From Defluviitaleaceae bacterium (GTDB lineage Bacteria; Bacillota; Clostridia; Lachnospirales; UBA5962), in assembly GCA_009778165.1 (NCBI GenBank), contig WRKF01000176.1, forward strand, positions 1-32,859: a stretch of 32,859 nucleotides of DNA, written 5' to 3'. Made by a program: the position numbers and the translations under genes. Of the stretch, positions 1-9,378 are shown piece by piece. Below the pieces are notes generated by a model. That model was not told where the DNA came from and made no database searches. It saw only the letters and a list, made by a program, of their open reading frames with translations. How positions within the stretch are numbered: the stretch's first letter is position 1; each line of letters begins with the position of its first letter.

Positions 1-50
1 TTTTAAATTAGCCCTTTAAATTCATACTAAAACTGCTGAATTTAGGAAGC

Positions 51-97
51 TATTCCACTTAATTTTATTTTAAAAAGGGCTAGAATTAAGTGGAATA
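51..97. repeat. Palindromic hairpin repeat, copy 1
   Basis: A perfect 14-bp inverted repeat (51-64 with 84-97) encloses a 19-nt loop. The loop, TTATTTTAAAAAGGGCTAG, is nearly the same as the loops of the hairpins at 6749-6799 and 16272-16321, so this is a member of a dispersed palindromic family and not only a local stem. No T-run follows the stem on either strand, so it is not a classical intrinsic terminator. The first 25 bases of the window, read on the minus strand, contain a similar TTTAAAGGGCTAATTT core and may be a further degenerate copy. Confidence 0.7.
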
Positions 98-99
98 AC

Positions 100-178
100 T
101 ATAGTATACTCGGTAATGAAACAAGCGAAAAATGTCCAAGTGAAATGCATCAACTTTTTTTGCTACACCCCAAAAAGT
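100..178 (+). repeat. Dispersed repeat, partial copy C
   Basis: The stretch around 113-140 (AATGAAACAAGCGAAAAATG followed by TCC) matches the end of the repeat at 17981-18155 and its inverted partner at 22055-22244. It is followed at 151-172 by CAACTTTTTTTGCTAC, the same CAAC-poly(T)-GCTA motif that ends the 18-kb element. It stops about 15 bp before the -35 box of the glmU promoter. It has no convincing coding potential; a 60-aa minus-strand frame here is composed of the repeat. Confidence 0.65.
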
Positions 179-192
179 AAAAAAATCCCATC

Positions 193-222
193 TTGACAAA
201 GAGGATAGGTTTGGTGTAAGAT
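193..222 (+). promoter_or_regulatory. Sigma-A type promoter of glmU operon
   Basis: TTGACA at 193-198 and TAAGAT at 217-222 are separated by 18 nt, a good vegetative promoter. It lies about 50 bp before the glmU start codon, with a strong ribosome site (AAAGGAGGG, 255-263) between. It is probably the main promoter for glmU-prs-pth-mfd. Confidence 0.75.
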
Positions 223-270
223 TTAGTTTGTTATATAGAAAAAACGGCAGTTCCAAAGGAGGGTGCAAAA

Positions 271-1656
271 ATGCATAATTTTGCTGGGGTAGTGTTGGCG
301 GCGGGCATTGGCAGCCGCATGAAATCTAAACTACCAAAAGTATTGCATAAAATATTTGATAAAACTATGTTGGAGTATTGTGCGAGAGCGTTGGAAAAAG
401 CAGGAGCAACCCATATTATTATCGTAACCGGCCACAAAGAGGATTTGGTAAAGCAAGAAATATCGAAATGGAAACTTTGTTGTGATGTGTCTACAGCTTA
501 TCAAGAAAACCAACGAGGGACGGGACATGCAGTAAAAATGGCTATGCCTCTGTTAAAACAAGGTAATGTTGTCGTTATGTGCGGAGATGGTCCCCTAATA
601 ACGGAGCACACACTAATTGAGTTGGTAAATGACCACGTAGCAAACGGCAGACAATGCACCCTTGTTTCTACAATTGTAGATAACCCCTTTGGTTACGGAC
701 GCATAATACGCAAAAGCAATGGAGAACTGACTAAAATAGTAGAAGAAAGAGACAGCACAAAAAAAGAAAAGCTAGTAAAGGAAGTGAACCCCAGTTTGTA
801 TTGTTTTAATGTAACTCATTTGGGGCAAGCATTGGAAAAAATAACGAATGACAATGCGGCAAGAGAATATTACATTACAGACACGATAGAAATTTTGTTG
901 AAAAATGGCGGAAAAGTAGATGCTAAACTATCCTTTACTCCCCAAGAGTTTTTGAGTGTTAATACAAGAATTGAACTGGCACATGTAACAAAAATAATGC
1001 AACAAAGGATAACCGAAAGCCACATGCTAAATGGCGTAACCATTGTAGACACTGCCACTACATATATAGGATCGAATGTGCAAATTGCTCAAGACACAAT
1101 AATATACCCAAACACAACAATAGAAGGCAATAGCAAAATTGGTTCTAACTGCAATATCGGGCCAAATTCTGTAGTAAAAAATGCGGAAATAGGAGATTGT
1201 ACCAACGTGATAAACTCTACTGTTACGGATTCTATAATTGGGGAAAACACGGATATTGGTCCTTACGCACATATTAGACCGGAATCTACCGTTGGGGACA
1301 ATGCACGGATCGGTAATTTTGTTGAGATCAAAAAAAGCACAATTGGCAACGATACGAAGGCCGCCCATCATAGCTATGTTGGTGATGCCATAGTAGGCAA
1401 CAACGTAAACTTGAGCTGTGGAATTATAACAGCAAACTATGATGGAAAAAACAAGCATATAACAACAATAGAGGATGGAGCCTTTGTAGGGTCTAATGTT
1501 AATTTGGTTGCACCTGTTACAATCTGTAAAAATGCTTATGTTGCGGCAGGCACAACTGTTACCCACAAAGTTCCGGAAAACGCTTTGGCTATAGGCCGAG
1601 CAAGACAAGAAATTAAAGAAGAATGGAAAACAAAGAACAATCTTGAAAAGAGTTAG
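271..1656 (+). CDS. glmU: Bifunctional GlmU: GlcNAc-1-P uridylyltransferase / GlcN-1-P acetyltransferase
   Basis: This cytoplasmic enzyme makes UDP-GlcNAc, the precursor of peptidoglycan and other surface polymers, by acetylating glucosamine-1-phosphate and then transferring UMP. The N-terminal nucleotidyltransferase domain (about 1-230) begins with the signature LAAGIGSRMKS (9-19) and has the metal-binding GDGPL near 105. From about 250 to 445 there are left-handed beta-helix hexapeptide repeats ending in the acetyltransferase active-site region (HHSYVGD, 365-371; the second His fits the catalytic base). The length of 461 aa is typical. The start is set by AAAGGAGGG 7 nt upstream. It is first in a plus-strand run with prs, pth and mfd, the usual Firmicute order. 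Confidence 0.97.
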   Translation: MHNFAGVVLAAGIGSRMKSKLPKVLHKIFDKTMLEYCARALEKAGATHIIIVTGHKEDLVKQEISKWKLCCDVSTAYQENQRGTGHAVKMAMPLLKQGNVVVMCGDGPLITEHTLIELVNDHVANGRQCTLVSTIVDNPFGYGRIIRKSNGELTKIVEERDSTKKEKLVKEVNPSLYCFNVTHLGQALEKITNDNAAREYYITDTIEILLKNGGKVDAKLSFTPQEFLSVNTRIELAHVTKIMQQRITESHMLNGVTIVDTATTYIGSNVQIAQDTIIYPNTTIEGNSKIGSNCNIGPNSVVKNAEIGDCTNVINSTVTDSIIGENTDIGPYAHIRPESTVGDNARIGNFVEIKKSTIGNDTKAAHHSYVGDAIVGNNVNLSCGIITANYDGKNKHITTIEDGAFVGSNVNLVAPVTICKNAYVAAGTTVTHKVPENALAIGRARQEIKEEWKTKNNLEKS

Positions 1657-1714
1657 ATTCAGCTGAGCTTTTGTGAGTTACCAAAAGCTAGATTTGCAAA
1701 GGAGAAAGGTACAC

Positions 1715-2716
1715 ATGGATATTGGAAAGATTAATGGGGAAATAAAATTGTTTACAGGTAATTCCAACAAAGATTTGGCAGGAAAAATAGCCTCTTGCCT
1801 AGATGAAATTGCCGCAACCAGTTCTGAAAGCTCGATAAAACAAAACATACAGTTAGGGAAAGCAGAAGTGGGGCGTTTTAAAGATGGTGAAATATCCTTG
1901 AAAATTTTTGAGCCTATTAGGGAATGTGATGTGTTTGTAATCCAATCTACATCTTATCCTGTAAACGAAAATATGATGGAACTGTTAATAATGATAGATG
2001 CACTGAAAAGGGCATCAGCCAAGCGTATTACAGCAGTACTCCCCTATTATGGCTATTCTCGCCAAGATAGAAAGGTTAGGGCTCGTGATCCAATCAGCGC
2101 CAAACTTGTAGCTAACATCATAGCGTCTGCCGGAGCGGATCGGGTTCTAACAATGGATTTGCACTCTGCTCAAATACAAGGTTTTTTCGACATACCCGTT
2201 GACAACCTTACGGCTATGCCAATTTTTTTCAATTACTATTCTAACAAATTCAAAGATAGGAGCGATACTATGGTTGTTTCTCCGGATATTGGTTCTGTTG
2301 CCCGCGGGCGTACCCTTGCCGAAAAGTTAAATATAAACTTAGCCATAGTAGACAAGCGTCGTTCAGAAATATTAGACGATGTGAGCGAGGTAGGGCATGT
2401 TATAGGTGATGTAAGTGGGAAAAAAGTTATAGTTATAGATGATGAGATAGATACGGGAGGTTCTATTGCAAATGCCGCCCAAACCCTTACAGAACACGGT
2501 GCAAAAGAAGTATATGTATGCTGTACTCACGGCAAATTTTCCGGGGATGCTGTGCAAAAAATAGAAAACTCCCCAATAAAAGAACTGCTATCTTTAGACA
2601 CAATACAACCCCGAAATCAATCTAACAAAATAAAAACACTTAGTGTAGACAAAATGTTTGCTGACGCAATCTTCCGTATTCATGAGGGAATCTCGGTTTC
2701 CTCGTTATTTAATTGA
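1715..2716 (+). CDS. prs: Ribose-phosphate pyrophosphokinase (PRPP synthase)
   Basis: The enzyme transfers pyrophosphate from ATP to ribose-5-phosphate, making PRPP for purine, pyrimidine, NAD, His and Trp synthesis. Visible motifs are the catalytic flexible loop YSRQDRKVRARDP (114-126), the metal-binding MDLHS (147-151), VVSPDIGSVARGR (187-199) and the PRPP loop VIDDEIDTGGS (240-250). I chose the ATG at 1715 (333 aa) because AAAGGAGAAAGG at 1698-1709 stands just upstream; a longer GTG-started frame from 1673 would add 14 residues unlike the family and bury the ribosome site. The protein is slightly longer than the usual 315 aa, with a few extra residues near 33-43. It lies 58 nt after glmU. 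Its product also feeds hpt, elsewhere in the window. Confidence 0.95.
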   Translation: MDIGKINGEIKLFTGNSNKDLAGKIASCLDEIAATSSESSIKQNIQLGKAEVGRFKDGEISLKIFEPIRECDVFVIQSTSYPVNENMMELLIMIDALKRASAKRITAVLPYYGYSRQDRKVRARDPISAKLVANIIASAGADRVLTMDLHSAQIQGFFDIPVDNLTAMPIFFNYYSNKFKDRSDTMVVSPDIGSVARGRTLAEKLNINLAIVDKRRSEILDDVSEVGHVIGDVSGKKVIVIDDEIDTGGSIANAAQTLTEHGAKEVYVCCTHGKFSGDAVQKIENSPIKELLSLDTIQPRNQSNKIKTLSVDKMFADAIFRIHEGISVSSLFN

Positions 2717-2717
2717 T

Positions 2718-3299
2718 ATGCATTATCTAATTGTGGGTTTAGGCAACCCAGGAAATGCCTACAACTGGACACGCCACAACATAGGTTTTGAAACGATAAA
2801 CAAGATGGCTTATGACAACAATATATCCTTAACGAAAACAAAGCATTGGGCTAATATCGGCACAGGCTTTATTGGTGGTGCAAAAGTGATATTGGCTAAG
2901 CCATATACGTATATGAATAAGAGTGGCGAAAGTATAGAGCCTTTGCTTAAATATTACAATATTCCTATAGAGAACCTGATAGTTATACATGACGAGATAG
3001 CCTTGGATGTGGGCCGCATACAAATAAAATATGGTGGAGGAGCCGGAGGACACAAAGGAGTGCTAGACGCAATTGATCACCTAAAAACCCAGGGGTTTTT
3101 GCGGGTGCGTATTGGCGTTGGGGCAAAGCCTCCGGGGTTTAGGCTTACAGAATATGTTCTTTCCCGCTTTTTTGTTCAAGAACACGATACAATTGTAGCG
3201 GCGGTAGGAAAGGCAGGAGAGGCTGTTAGCTCTATCTTGATTCATGGCAAAGACAAGGCTATGAATATACATAATCAGAAGGCAGTGGAGCAACAATGA
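2718..3299 (+). CDS. pth: Peptidyl-tRNA hydrolase
   Basis: Pth hydrolyses the ester bond of peptidyl-tRNAs released from stalled ribosomes, so that tRNA is recycled. The start at 2718 gives the canonical N terminus MHYLIVGLGNPG, then TRHNIGF with the catalytic His, HDEIALDVG with the catalytic Asp, and the GGGAGGHKGV glycine motif. The length of 193 aa is normal. A frame reaching back to 2658 would lie inside prs and add non-family residues. The ATG follows the prs stop codon by one nucleotide and no good ribosome site is visible, so translation is probably coupled to prs. The 3' end overlaps mfd by 4 nt (ATGA). Confidence 0.95.
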   Translation: MHYLIVGLGNPGNAYNWTRHNIGFETINKMAYDNNISLTKTKHWANIGTGFIGGAKVILAKPYTYMNKSGESIEPLLKYYNIPIENLIVIHDEIALDVGRIQIKYGGGAGGHKGVLDAIDHLKTQGFLRVRIGVGAKPPGFRLTEYVLSRFFVQEHDTIVAAVGKAGEAVSSILIHGKDKAMNIHNQKAVEQQ

Positions 3300-6200
3300 A
3301 CACAATAAACGAAGTTATCGAAATGGCTCAAAGTGAGAGTAGCACTCTTATAACAGGGCTTACAAACACTGCAAAGGCTCACATTGTTGCTAACATAGGA
3401 AAAACAAAACCTATTTTTATTATTACCCATTCAGAACTGCGAGCAAAGGAGTTGCAAGAGGATATTAGCTTTTTTGCGTCACAAGATGCAAAAATTTATC
3501 CGGCAAAAGATATTATATTTTTTAGTGCAGATGTACGGAGTATTACAATAACTGCGGAGCGGTTCAGCATTTTGCAAAGTCTGCTAAAAAAACAACCTTT
3601 GATTATTATTGCCACAGCAGATGCTCTCCTGGACAAACTAGCACCAAAAGAAGAGTTTGAAAAAGCTATCATGAAATTGGCAGTTGGGGATGTAAAGGAT
3701 ATTAACCAATTGGCAAAAAACCTTGCATATATGGGCTATGAACGCAGAGATCCAGTAGAATACGAGGGGCAATTTGCAATAAGGGGAGGGATTTTCGACC
3801 TATATTCTCCAACTTCTCAATGGGCATATCGGTTAGAATTTTTTGGAGATGAGTTAGACAGCATACGTACAATAGATACTGCGTCTCAAAAATCTATAGA
3901 AAAAATTGACGAAATAACGATTTTTCCTATGCGAGAGCTAGTTTATACAAATGAAACACTGAAAAAAGCTATCGCCAAAATGGAGAGAGAATATAGGAAA
4001 ACTCTGGACAATTTCCAAAAAAACAATAGTGCAGAAGAAGCCGACAGATTAAAAGAAAATGTAGGCGAAAGTCTGCAAAAGCTGATACATGCAAAGAGTT
4101 TGCCCGATATAGATAAGTTTTTTGCGTATTTTTATGAAGGAGAAAGCCTGCTATCCTACATTCCGGAGGATACGGTGCTTTATTTTGATGAACCGAATAA
4201 AATAAACGCTTGTATAAATACTGCTCTTGCAGAGTTTAGTGAAAGCAAGCAAAACCGTATTTTAAAGGGGCATATTTTGCCGGGTCAGGCAAATATGTTT
4301 TTTGATATAAACGATTTGCAGCATATATGGGGAAAGTTCACAAATGTGCTGTTAATGACGTTGCCCGGCACTCCTGCCGGCTTTGCTCCGAAAGCCTTGG
4401 CACAGTTGCGTACACGAGAAATAAGCCTTGCGAAAAATAATGTAGATTACCTTTGTCAAGAACTGGAGTTTTTTTGTGAGAAGAAGGTAGAGGTTAATAT
4501 ATTGACAAAAACCCCGGGCAAAGGACAGCGGCTAAAAGAGGAGTTAGACAAACGAGGGGTAAGAAGCCGATACAACGTATTGATCGGTAGCTTGACGCAG
4601 GGATTTGAATACTTAGACAATAAACTGGCATATATTTCTGAAAAAGAAGTGTTTTCAACAAGAAAAAAACGAAAAGGACGGCAAAAAGCTGTAAATATAG
4701 AAGACTTTACTGATTTGAAAGTGGGAGATTATATAGTGCATGACAACCATGGCATTGGCGTTTATAATGGGCTTGAAACAATATTAACAGATAATGTTTC
4801 TAAGGATTACCTGAAGCTGAGTTATGGTGGTGGTGGCAAGTTATATATTTCTATCACTCAAATGGACAGGATACAGAAATATATTGGCAATAGCTCCGTT
4901 TCTCTTAGTAGGTTGGGCGGGGTTTCTTGGGAAAAGGCAAAGGCGAGGGTAAAGGAAACCGTAAAAGTTTTAGCGGAAGATTTGGCTTTGCTTTATGCAC
5001 AAAGGAATATTGCTCAAGGGTTTGTTTACACAAAAGATACTGTGTGGCAAGCCGAGTTTGAGTCTACATTTCCTTTTCAAGAAACAGATGACCAACTTGT
5101 GGCTATAGAAGATGTGAAAAAGGACATGGAGTCTACAAAAATTATGGATCGCCTTGTTTGTGGAGATGTAGGTTTCGGAAAAACAGAGATAGCCTTGCGA
5201 GCCTCATTTAAAGCTGTTCAGGACAATAAACAGGTAGCTTTTCTTGTGCCTACTACTATTTTGGCACAGCAGCATTATATGACATTTTTGGAAAGAATGA
5301 AAAATTTCCCTATTAATATAGAACTGCTGAGTCGTTTTCGTTCAAAAAAAGAGCAGAGTCAGACTGTAAATCGCCTTGCAAATGGGCAAGTCGATATTGT
5401 AATAGGGACCCATCGGCTTCTTTCTAAAGACGTAGTTTTTAGCAACCTTGGTTTGGTTGTTGTAGACGAAGAGCAGCGGTTTGGGGTAACCCACAAAGAA
5501 AAGCTAAAAAAGCTAACAATAAATGTAGATGTGCTAACACTGACAGCAACACCAATACCCAGAACCCTGCACATGAGCCTTTCCGGAGTGCGGGATATTA
5601 GCTTGCTCCAAGAACCCCCAACTTCCAGAAAAAATATACAGACATTTGTATTGGAATATGATAAAGAGTTTGTTAAAACTGCCATAACAAGGGAGATGGC
5701 TAGGGGTGGGCAGATATATTACCTGCACAATAGGGTGAAAAACATTGCCACAACTGCAAAAACCCTGATGGAGATTGTGCCAAGCGCTCGTATTAGCTAT
5801 GCCCATGGACGAATGGGGGAAACAGCCCTTGAAAAGGTAATGATGGACTTTATTGGGGGAGAGATAGATGTGCTGGTATGCACAACTATAATAGAAACGG
5901 GGCTGGATATTCCCAATGTAAACACGATAATAATACAGGATGCGGATCATATGGGGCTTGCACAATTGTACCAGCTACGAGGACGAGTGGGCCGTAGCGA
6001 CAAAATAGCCTATTCTTATTTGATGTACAAAAAGGACAAGATACTGACCCAAGAATCTCAACACCGCTTGCAAACTATAAGGGATTTTACAGAGTTTGGT
6101 TCCGGTTTTAAAGTTGCGTTAAAGGATTTGGAGATACGAGGGGTTGGGAGTATGTTGGGTGCTCAACAGCATGGTCATATGGCTGCCATTGGATACGGTA

Positions 6201-6706
6201 TGTATACTAGGTTGTTAGAGGAGGCAGTAAAGGAGCTGAAGGGAGAAACGGTGCAGGAAGCCCCTGAAATATCTATAGATATAAAGATAAGTGCGTATAT
6301 ACCATCGGAGTATATACCTAGTGCCGAGCAAAAACTGGATATATACAAAAAGATATCTCATATAAAAAACCGAGAGGATTTTTGTCAGATACAAGACGAG
6401 ATAGAGGACCGATATGGTAATATGCCGAAACCGGTAGAGGGGTTGCTAAACATAGCTTTTTTGAAAGCTGTGGCGGCTCCTTTGGGGATAACGACGATAA
6501 GCCAAAAGGACGGCGGCAATCTGCTTGTAATGTTTTCACACACGGCAACAGTAGACCCAAACAAAATAGTGGATGCAGTGACTAAAAACGGGAATTTGCT
6601 GTTTACTTCGGGGGACACGCCCCATATAACATATAAGGTTGATAAGGAGTTAAAGCTAGGCGACGTAGTGGCGTTGCGTGAATTATTGGCAAGGCTTGGT
6701 GAGTAA
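3296..6706 (+). CDS. mfd: Transcription-repair coupling factor Mfd
   Basis: Mfd is a DNA translocase that pushes RNA polymerase off lesions and recruits UvrA to the transcribed strand. At 1136 aa it has the full architecture: UvrB-like N-terminal domains (about 1-330, with GQFAIRGGIFDLY near 160), an RNA-polymerase-interaction domain starting around KVGDYIVHDNHGIGVYNG (about 475), the superfamily-2 translocase with Walker A GDVGFGKTE (623-631) and DEEQ box (about 724-727), the RecG-like TRG region (YQLRGRVGRS), and a C-terminal TRCF domain. It overlaps pth by 4 nt, with GGAG shortly upstream. It is last in the plus-strand run and faces the chemoreceptor gene. Confidence 0.96.
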   Translation: MNTINEVIEMAQSESSTLITGLTNTAKAHIVANIGKTKPIFIITHSELRAKELQEDISFFASQDAKIYPAKDIIFFSADVRSITITAERFSILQSLLKKQPLIIIATADALLDKLAPKEEFEKAIMKLAVGDVKDINQLAKNLAYMGYERRDPVEYEGQFAIRGGIFDLYSPTSQWAYRLEFFGDELDSIRTIDTASQKSIEKIDEITIFPMRELVYTNETLKKAIAKMEREYRKTLDNFQKNNSAEEADRLKENVGESLQKLIHAKSLPDIDKFFAYFYEGESLLSYIPEDTVLYFDEPNKINACINTALAEFSESKQNRILKGHILPGQANMFFDINDLQHIWGKFTNVLLMTLPGTPAGFAPKALAQLRTREISLAKNNVDYLCQELEFFCEKKVEVNILTKTPGKGQRLKEELDKRGVRSRYNVLIGSLTQGFEYLDNKLAYISEKEVFSTRKKRKGRQKAVNIEDFTDLKVGDYIVHDNHGIGVYNGLETILTDNVSKDYLKLSYGGGGKLYISITQMDRIQKYIGNSSVSLSRLGGVSWEKAKARVKETVKVLAEDLALLYAQRNIAQGFVYTKDTVWQAEFESTFPFQETDDQLVAIEDVKKDMESTKIMDRLVCGDVGFGKTEIALRASFKAVQDNKQVAFLVPTTILAQQHYMTFLERMKNFPINIELLSRFRSKKEQSQTVNRLANGQVDIVIGTHRLLSKDVVFSNLGLVVVDEEQRFGVTHKEKLKKLTINVDVLTLTATPIPRTLHMSLSGVRDISLLQEPPTSRKNIQTFVLEYDKEFVKTAITREMARGGQIYYLHNRVKNIATTAKTLMEIVPSARISYAHGRMGETALEKVMMDFIGGEIDVLVCTTIIETGLDIPNVNTIIIQDADHMGLAQLYQLRGRVGRSDKIAYSYLMYKKDKILTQESQHRLQTIRDFTEFGSGFKVALKDLEIRGVGSMLGAQQHGHMAAIGYGMYTRLLEEAVKELKGETVQEAPEISIDIKISAYIPSEYIPSAEQKLDIYKKISHIKNREDFCQIQDEIEDRYGNMPKPVEGLLNIAFLKAVAAPLGITTISQKDGGNLLVMFSHTATVDPNKIVDAVTKNGNLLFTSGDTPHITYKVDKELKLGDVVALRELLARLGE

Positions 6707-6748
6707 TGGTTGTACATTTTTAATCATTTTCTTTCATTTTCAAAGTGA

Positions 6749-6799
6749 GCAATCCCGCTTAGTAATATTTTTAAAAAAGATTGTACTAAGCGGAATTGC
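6749..6799. repeat. Palindromic hairpin repeat, copy 2 (between convergent mfd and chemoreceptor genes)
   Basis: The arms GCAATCCCGCTTAGTA (6749-6764) and TACTAAGCGGAATTGC (6784-6799) pair over 16 bp with one mismatch around a 19-nt loop. The whole element is about 90% identical to the reverse complement of 16272-16321, loop included. It lies in the 108-bp gap between two convergent genes, where a bidirectional terminator would be expected, but no U-run follows the stem on either strand; the only T and A runs are inside the loop. Confidence 0.8.
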
Positions 6800-6814
6800 C
6801 ACACAGGATTTGTG

Positions 6815-9373
6815 CTATGTCCTCGGAATCCTTGGTTCTCTAAGTTGGAAAACAGACACAGCTTCGCGCATAATCTCTGTTTGTTGGCTTAGCTCTTGGC
6901 TTACTGTTGCAACTTCTTGAGAGGTGGAAGAGTTTGCCTCTACCACGTCTGATATTTCATTTACCCCACGATAAATTTGATCAACAGCTTCTGCTTGTTC
7001 CTGGGACATTTGTGCGATTTGTGATATAAGCTCCGAAACTTCTTTTACATGCTCTACAATCATCTCCAAGGATTGAGCTGTAGAGCGGGCTATTTTCATG
7101 CCTTCATCGACCATGTTCAAAGATGTTTCGATTTCTTCTTCTGTGCTTTGTGTAGCTTTTTGGCTTCTTGTTGCAAGGTTACGAACTTCTTCTGCCACCA
7201 CAGAAAACCCCCTGCCATGCTCTCCCGCTCTAGCAGCCTCTACAGAGGCGTTTAAAGCAAGCAAGTTAGTTTGGAAAGAAATATTATCAATCACCTTAAT
7301 AATATTTGAAATATTGGCAGAAGTGGATTTAATGCTTTCCATGGATGCCATCATCGCTTCCATACTGCGGCTGCCGGTGCTTGCTGAATCTGTAGATTGT
7401 TTTGCACGTTCATTGGCATTTAGTGCCATTTGGGCATTGCCTCTGGTCTTTTCGTTAACAGATTCCAAGTAAGCCTTTAACTCTTTTACTGTGTTTTCTT
7501 GCTTGCTTGTAACATCAGCTAAAACAGCCGCACTTTGTGATACGTGTCCGGTGTTTTCCTGCACAATATCAAAAGATTCCTGTACAGCTCTTATTGATGC
7601 ATTAAGGGATGTCAAAATGCTGGCTAGAGCCTCTTTTACAGGGCGATAAGATTCGATACGCATCCTGTCCACGGGTATAGTCAAATCCCCGCGTGAGATT
7701 GCTTCTAAGATTTCTGTTATTTCTGCTACATTTTCAGACAACTGCTCTCCTGCTTCGTTTACAGCTTTTTTCAACGTATCAAAAGCCCCTCTGTAGTCGC
7801 CTGATACAGGGGTTTCAAACTTACCTATCGCCATTTCTGCAAGGGCTACTTTTACCTCGGAGATAGGGTCGGACACAGCACCAAGCGAAAGATTTATATC
7901 ATCCAACAGCTTTGCCCACCCGCCTTTATATTTGCTCGAATTTGCCTTAACACCCAACTCGCCGTTTGCTACACGTTTAAAAAGATCCGCTATTTCTTGA
8001 TGGATTTGGTTCATGTCGTGTATTATTTCATTAAAGCGGACATTTATTGCAGCTTTTTCGCCGGGAAGCTGTTCAATTTTTGTTTCAAAATCCCCATCGC
8101 CTATAGATTCCAACACTTGGAATACTAAAAAGATGTCTGAGTTAAAACTATCTATTAGAGCGTTTGCTTGCTCGCAAAAGTCTTTAAATGCACCTTTATA
8201 TTTTGAAGAATCGAGCCTGTACATGATATTGCCTTCGTTGTTTACTTGGTGTTCGAGTTCTGTAAAATCATCCATAAGGGATTTAATTACATCGTCTAGC
8301 GCATACATGTCTTTTGTTAATTGGCCAATCTCGTCTATACCTAAATTGGCAGTATCTCTATTGATGTTTATTTTGCCATCGGCAATCTCTTTTGAAACAG
8401 TTACAAGGTGGTTAATAGGGCGAGTAACACGCATAAGCAGAACGAGTAGTATAACACCCATTGCGATTACTGCCAATACAGATACTATTACAGAAGTTAT
8501 CCCCACTGTGTTTATGTGCTGGAAAAACTCGCTAGAAGGTAAAACAGAGTATATGGTATGCGTTCCATATACGTAATAGCCGGCATAATACTCTACGCCG
8601 TCAAGTGTTAACCATTGCCTGTTTGTGCCGGCAACGCTAACATCAATGGGTGCAAAATTTTGACCTATCATGGCTGTGTTGGGGTGTGCAATGATTGTAC
8701 CAGCTTCTACAATAAACAAAAAACCGTTATTGCCAAACTGGAGTTGTTCTATTGTTCTTTGTACATCCAAAACAACCTCCAGCCTTTCTGTCACCTCTCC
8801 CGAAACACCGATCTGAACAAATCCGGGGGCATCAGTTCGGGCAACTCCTATATAAGAAAACAAAATACCCAAAGCCTCGTTTGGCATGGCTTCTTGTGCC
8901 AGTTCAAAAGTTGGATCTTGTAAAATTTGCAAAAAAGGTGCTGATTGTTCTCCGGAACCGTAGTAAAAACCAAAGAAACCGGGGATGTTTCCGTATTGCA
9001 AGATGCCTTGCCCATCTGCCACATGTACCTCATGCACACCAAGCAAGGCGGCGATTCCATCCATAACAGCTACTCCTGCGTTGCTTGTATCCAAAAGGTA
9101 TGGGTTTAACCTGATTATCTCAGCAAAAGCCCGTGCTAAAGCAATATTTTTAGCAGCTAAATCCTCAAAAACAATTTCGTTTATTTCTGCAGACAACTGA
9201 TAAGCAGACAAAATATTACTTATGGCAGCATCCATTTCGGTGTTAATCATTGTTGTGACTGTCTGCCTTGTAATTGTATAGCTTATGGCAGTTATAGCCA
9301 CAACAGCAACAACGAGTACAGCCATAACCGGTATCAAAATCCTGTTCCTTACTTTACTTTTAATCAGCTTCAT
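6815..9373 (-). CDS. Methyl-accepting chemotaxis protein (dCACHE-like sensor, multiple HAMP-like units)
   Basis: This transmembrane chemoreceptor signals to CheW/CheA. Segment 1 (about 12-32) and segment 2 (about 293-314) flank a 260-residue extracytoplasmic sensor that resembles a double-CACHE domain ([15 protein letters not shown] near 217). After the first HAMP (315-368) comes an unusually long chain of HAMP-like units, in which a motif recurs: SSKYKGAF (389-396), SSKYKGGW (479-486) and SGDYRGAF (524-531). The signalling domain has the conserved hairpin [20 protein letters not shown] (703-722). There is no C-terminal CheR-tether pentapeptide. It is last in the minus-strand operon, 5 nt after the methyltransferase, whose stop lies beside its ribosome site (AAAGGGAAG). 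The ligand cannot be told from sequence. Confidence 0.93.
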   Translation of the reverse strand: MKLIKSKVRNRILIPVMAVLVVAVVAITAISYTITRQTVTTMINTEMDAAISNILSAYQLSAEINEIVFEDLAAKNIALARAFAEIIRLNPYLLDTSNAGVAVMDGIAALLGVHEVHVADGQGILQYGNIPGFFGFYYGSGEQSAPFLQILQDPTFELAQEAMPNEALGILFSYIGVARTDAPGFVQIGVSGEVTERLEVVLDVQRTIEQLQFGNNGFLFIVEAGTIIAHPNTAMIGQNFAPIDVSVAGTNRQWLTLDGVEYYAGYYVYGTHTIYSVLPSSEFFQHINTVGITSVIVSVLAVIAMGVILLVLLMRVTRPINHLVTVSKEIADGKININRDTANLGIDEIGQLTKDMYALDDVIKSLMDDFTELEHQVNNEGNIMYRLDSSKYKGAFKDFCEQANALIDSFNSDIFLVFQVLESIGDGDFETKIEQLPGEKAAINVRFNEIIHDMNQIHQEIADLFKRVANGELGVKANSSKYKGGWAKLLDDINLSLGAVSDPISEVKVALAEMAIGKFETPVSGDYRGAFDTLKKAVNEAGEQLSENVAEITEILEAISRGDLTIPVDRMRIESYRPVKEALASILTSLNASIRAVQESFDIVQENTGHVSQSAAVLADVTSKQENTVKELKAYLESVNEKTRGNAQMALNANERAKQSTDSASTGSRSMEAMMASMESIKSTSANISNIIKVIDNISFQTNLLALNASVEAARAGEHGRGFSVVAEEVRNLATRSQKATQSTEEEIETSLNMVDEGMKIARSTAQSLEMIVEHVKEVSELISQIAQMSQEQAEAVDQIYRGVNEISDVVEANSSTSQEVATVSQELSQQTEIMREAVSVFQLREPRIPRT

Positions 9374-9378
9374 AATCT

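Noticed and set aside
86-268. 60-aa minus-strand frame upstream of glmU
   Set aside because: It lies across the promoter and dispersed repeat copy C, without a ribosome site.
6749-6799. Bidirectional rho-independent terminator between mfd and the chemoreceptor gene
   Set aside because: The place fits, but no T-run follows the stem on either strand and the loop is conserved with distant copies; I list it as a repeat, with termination only possible.
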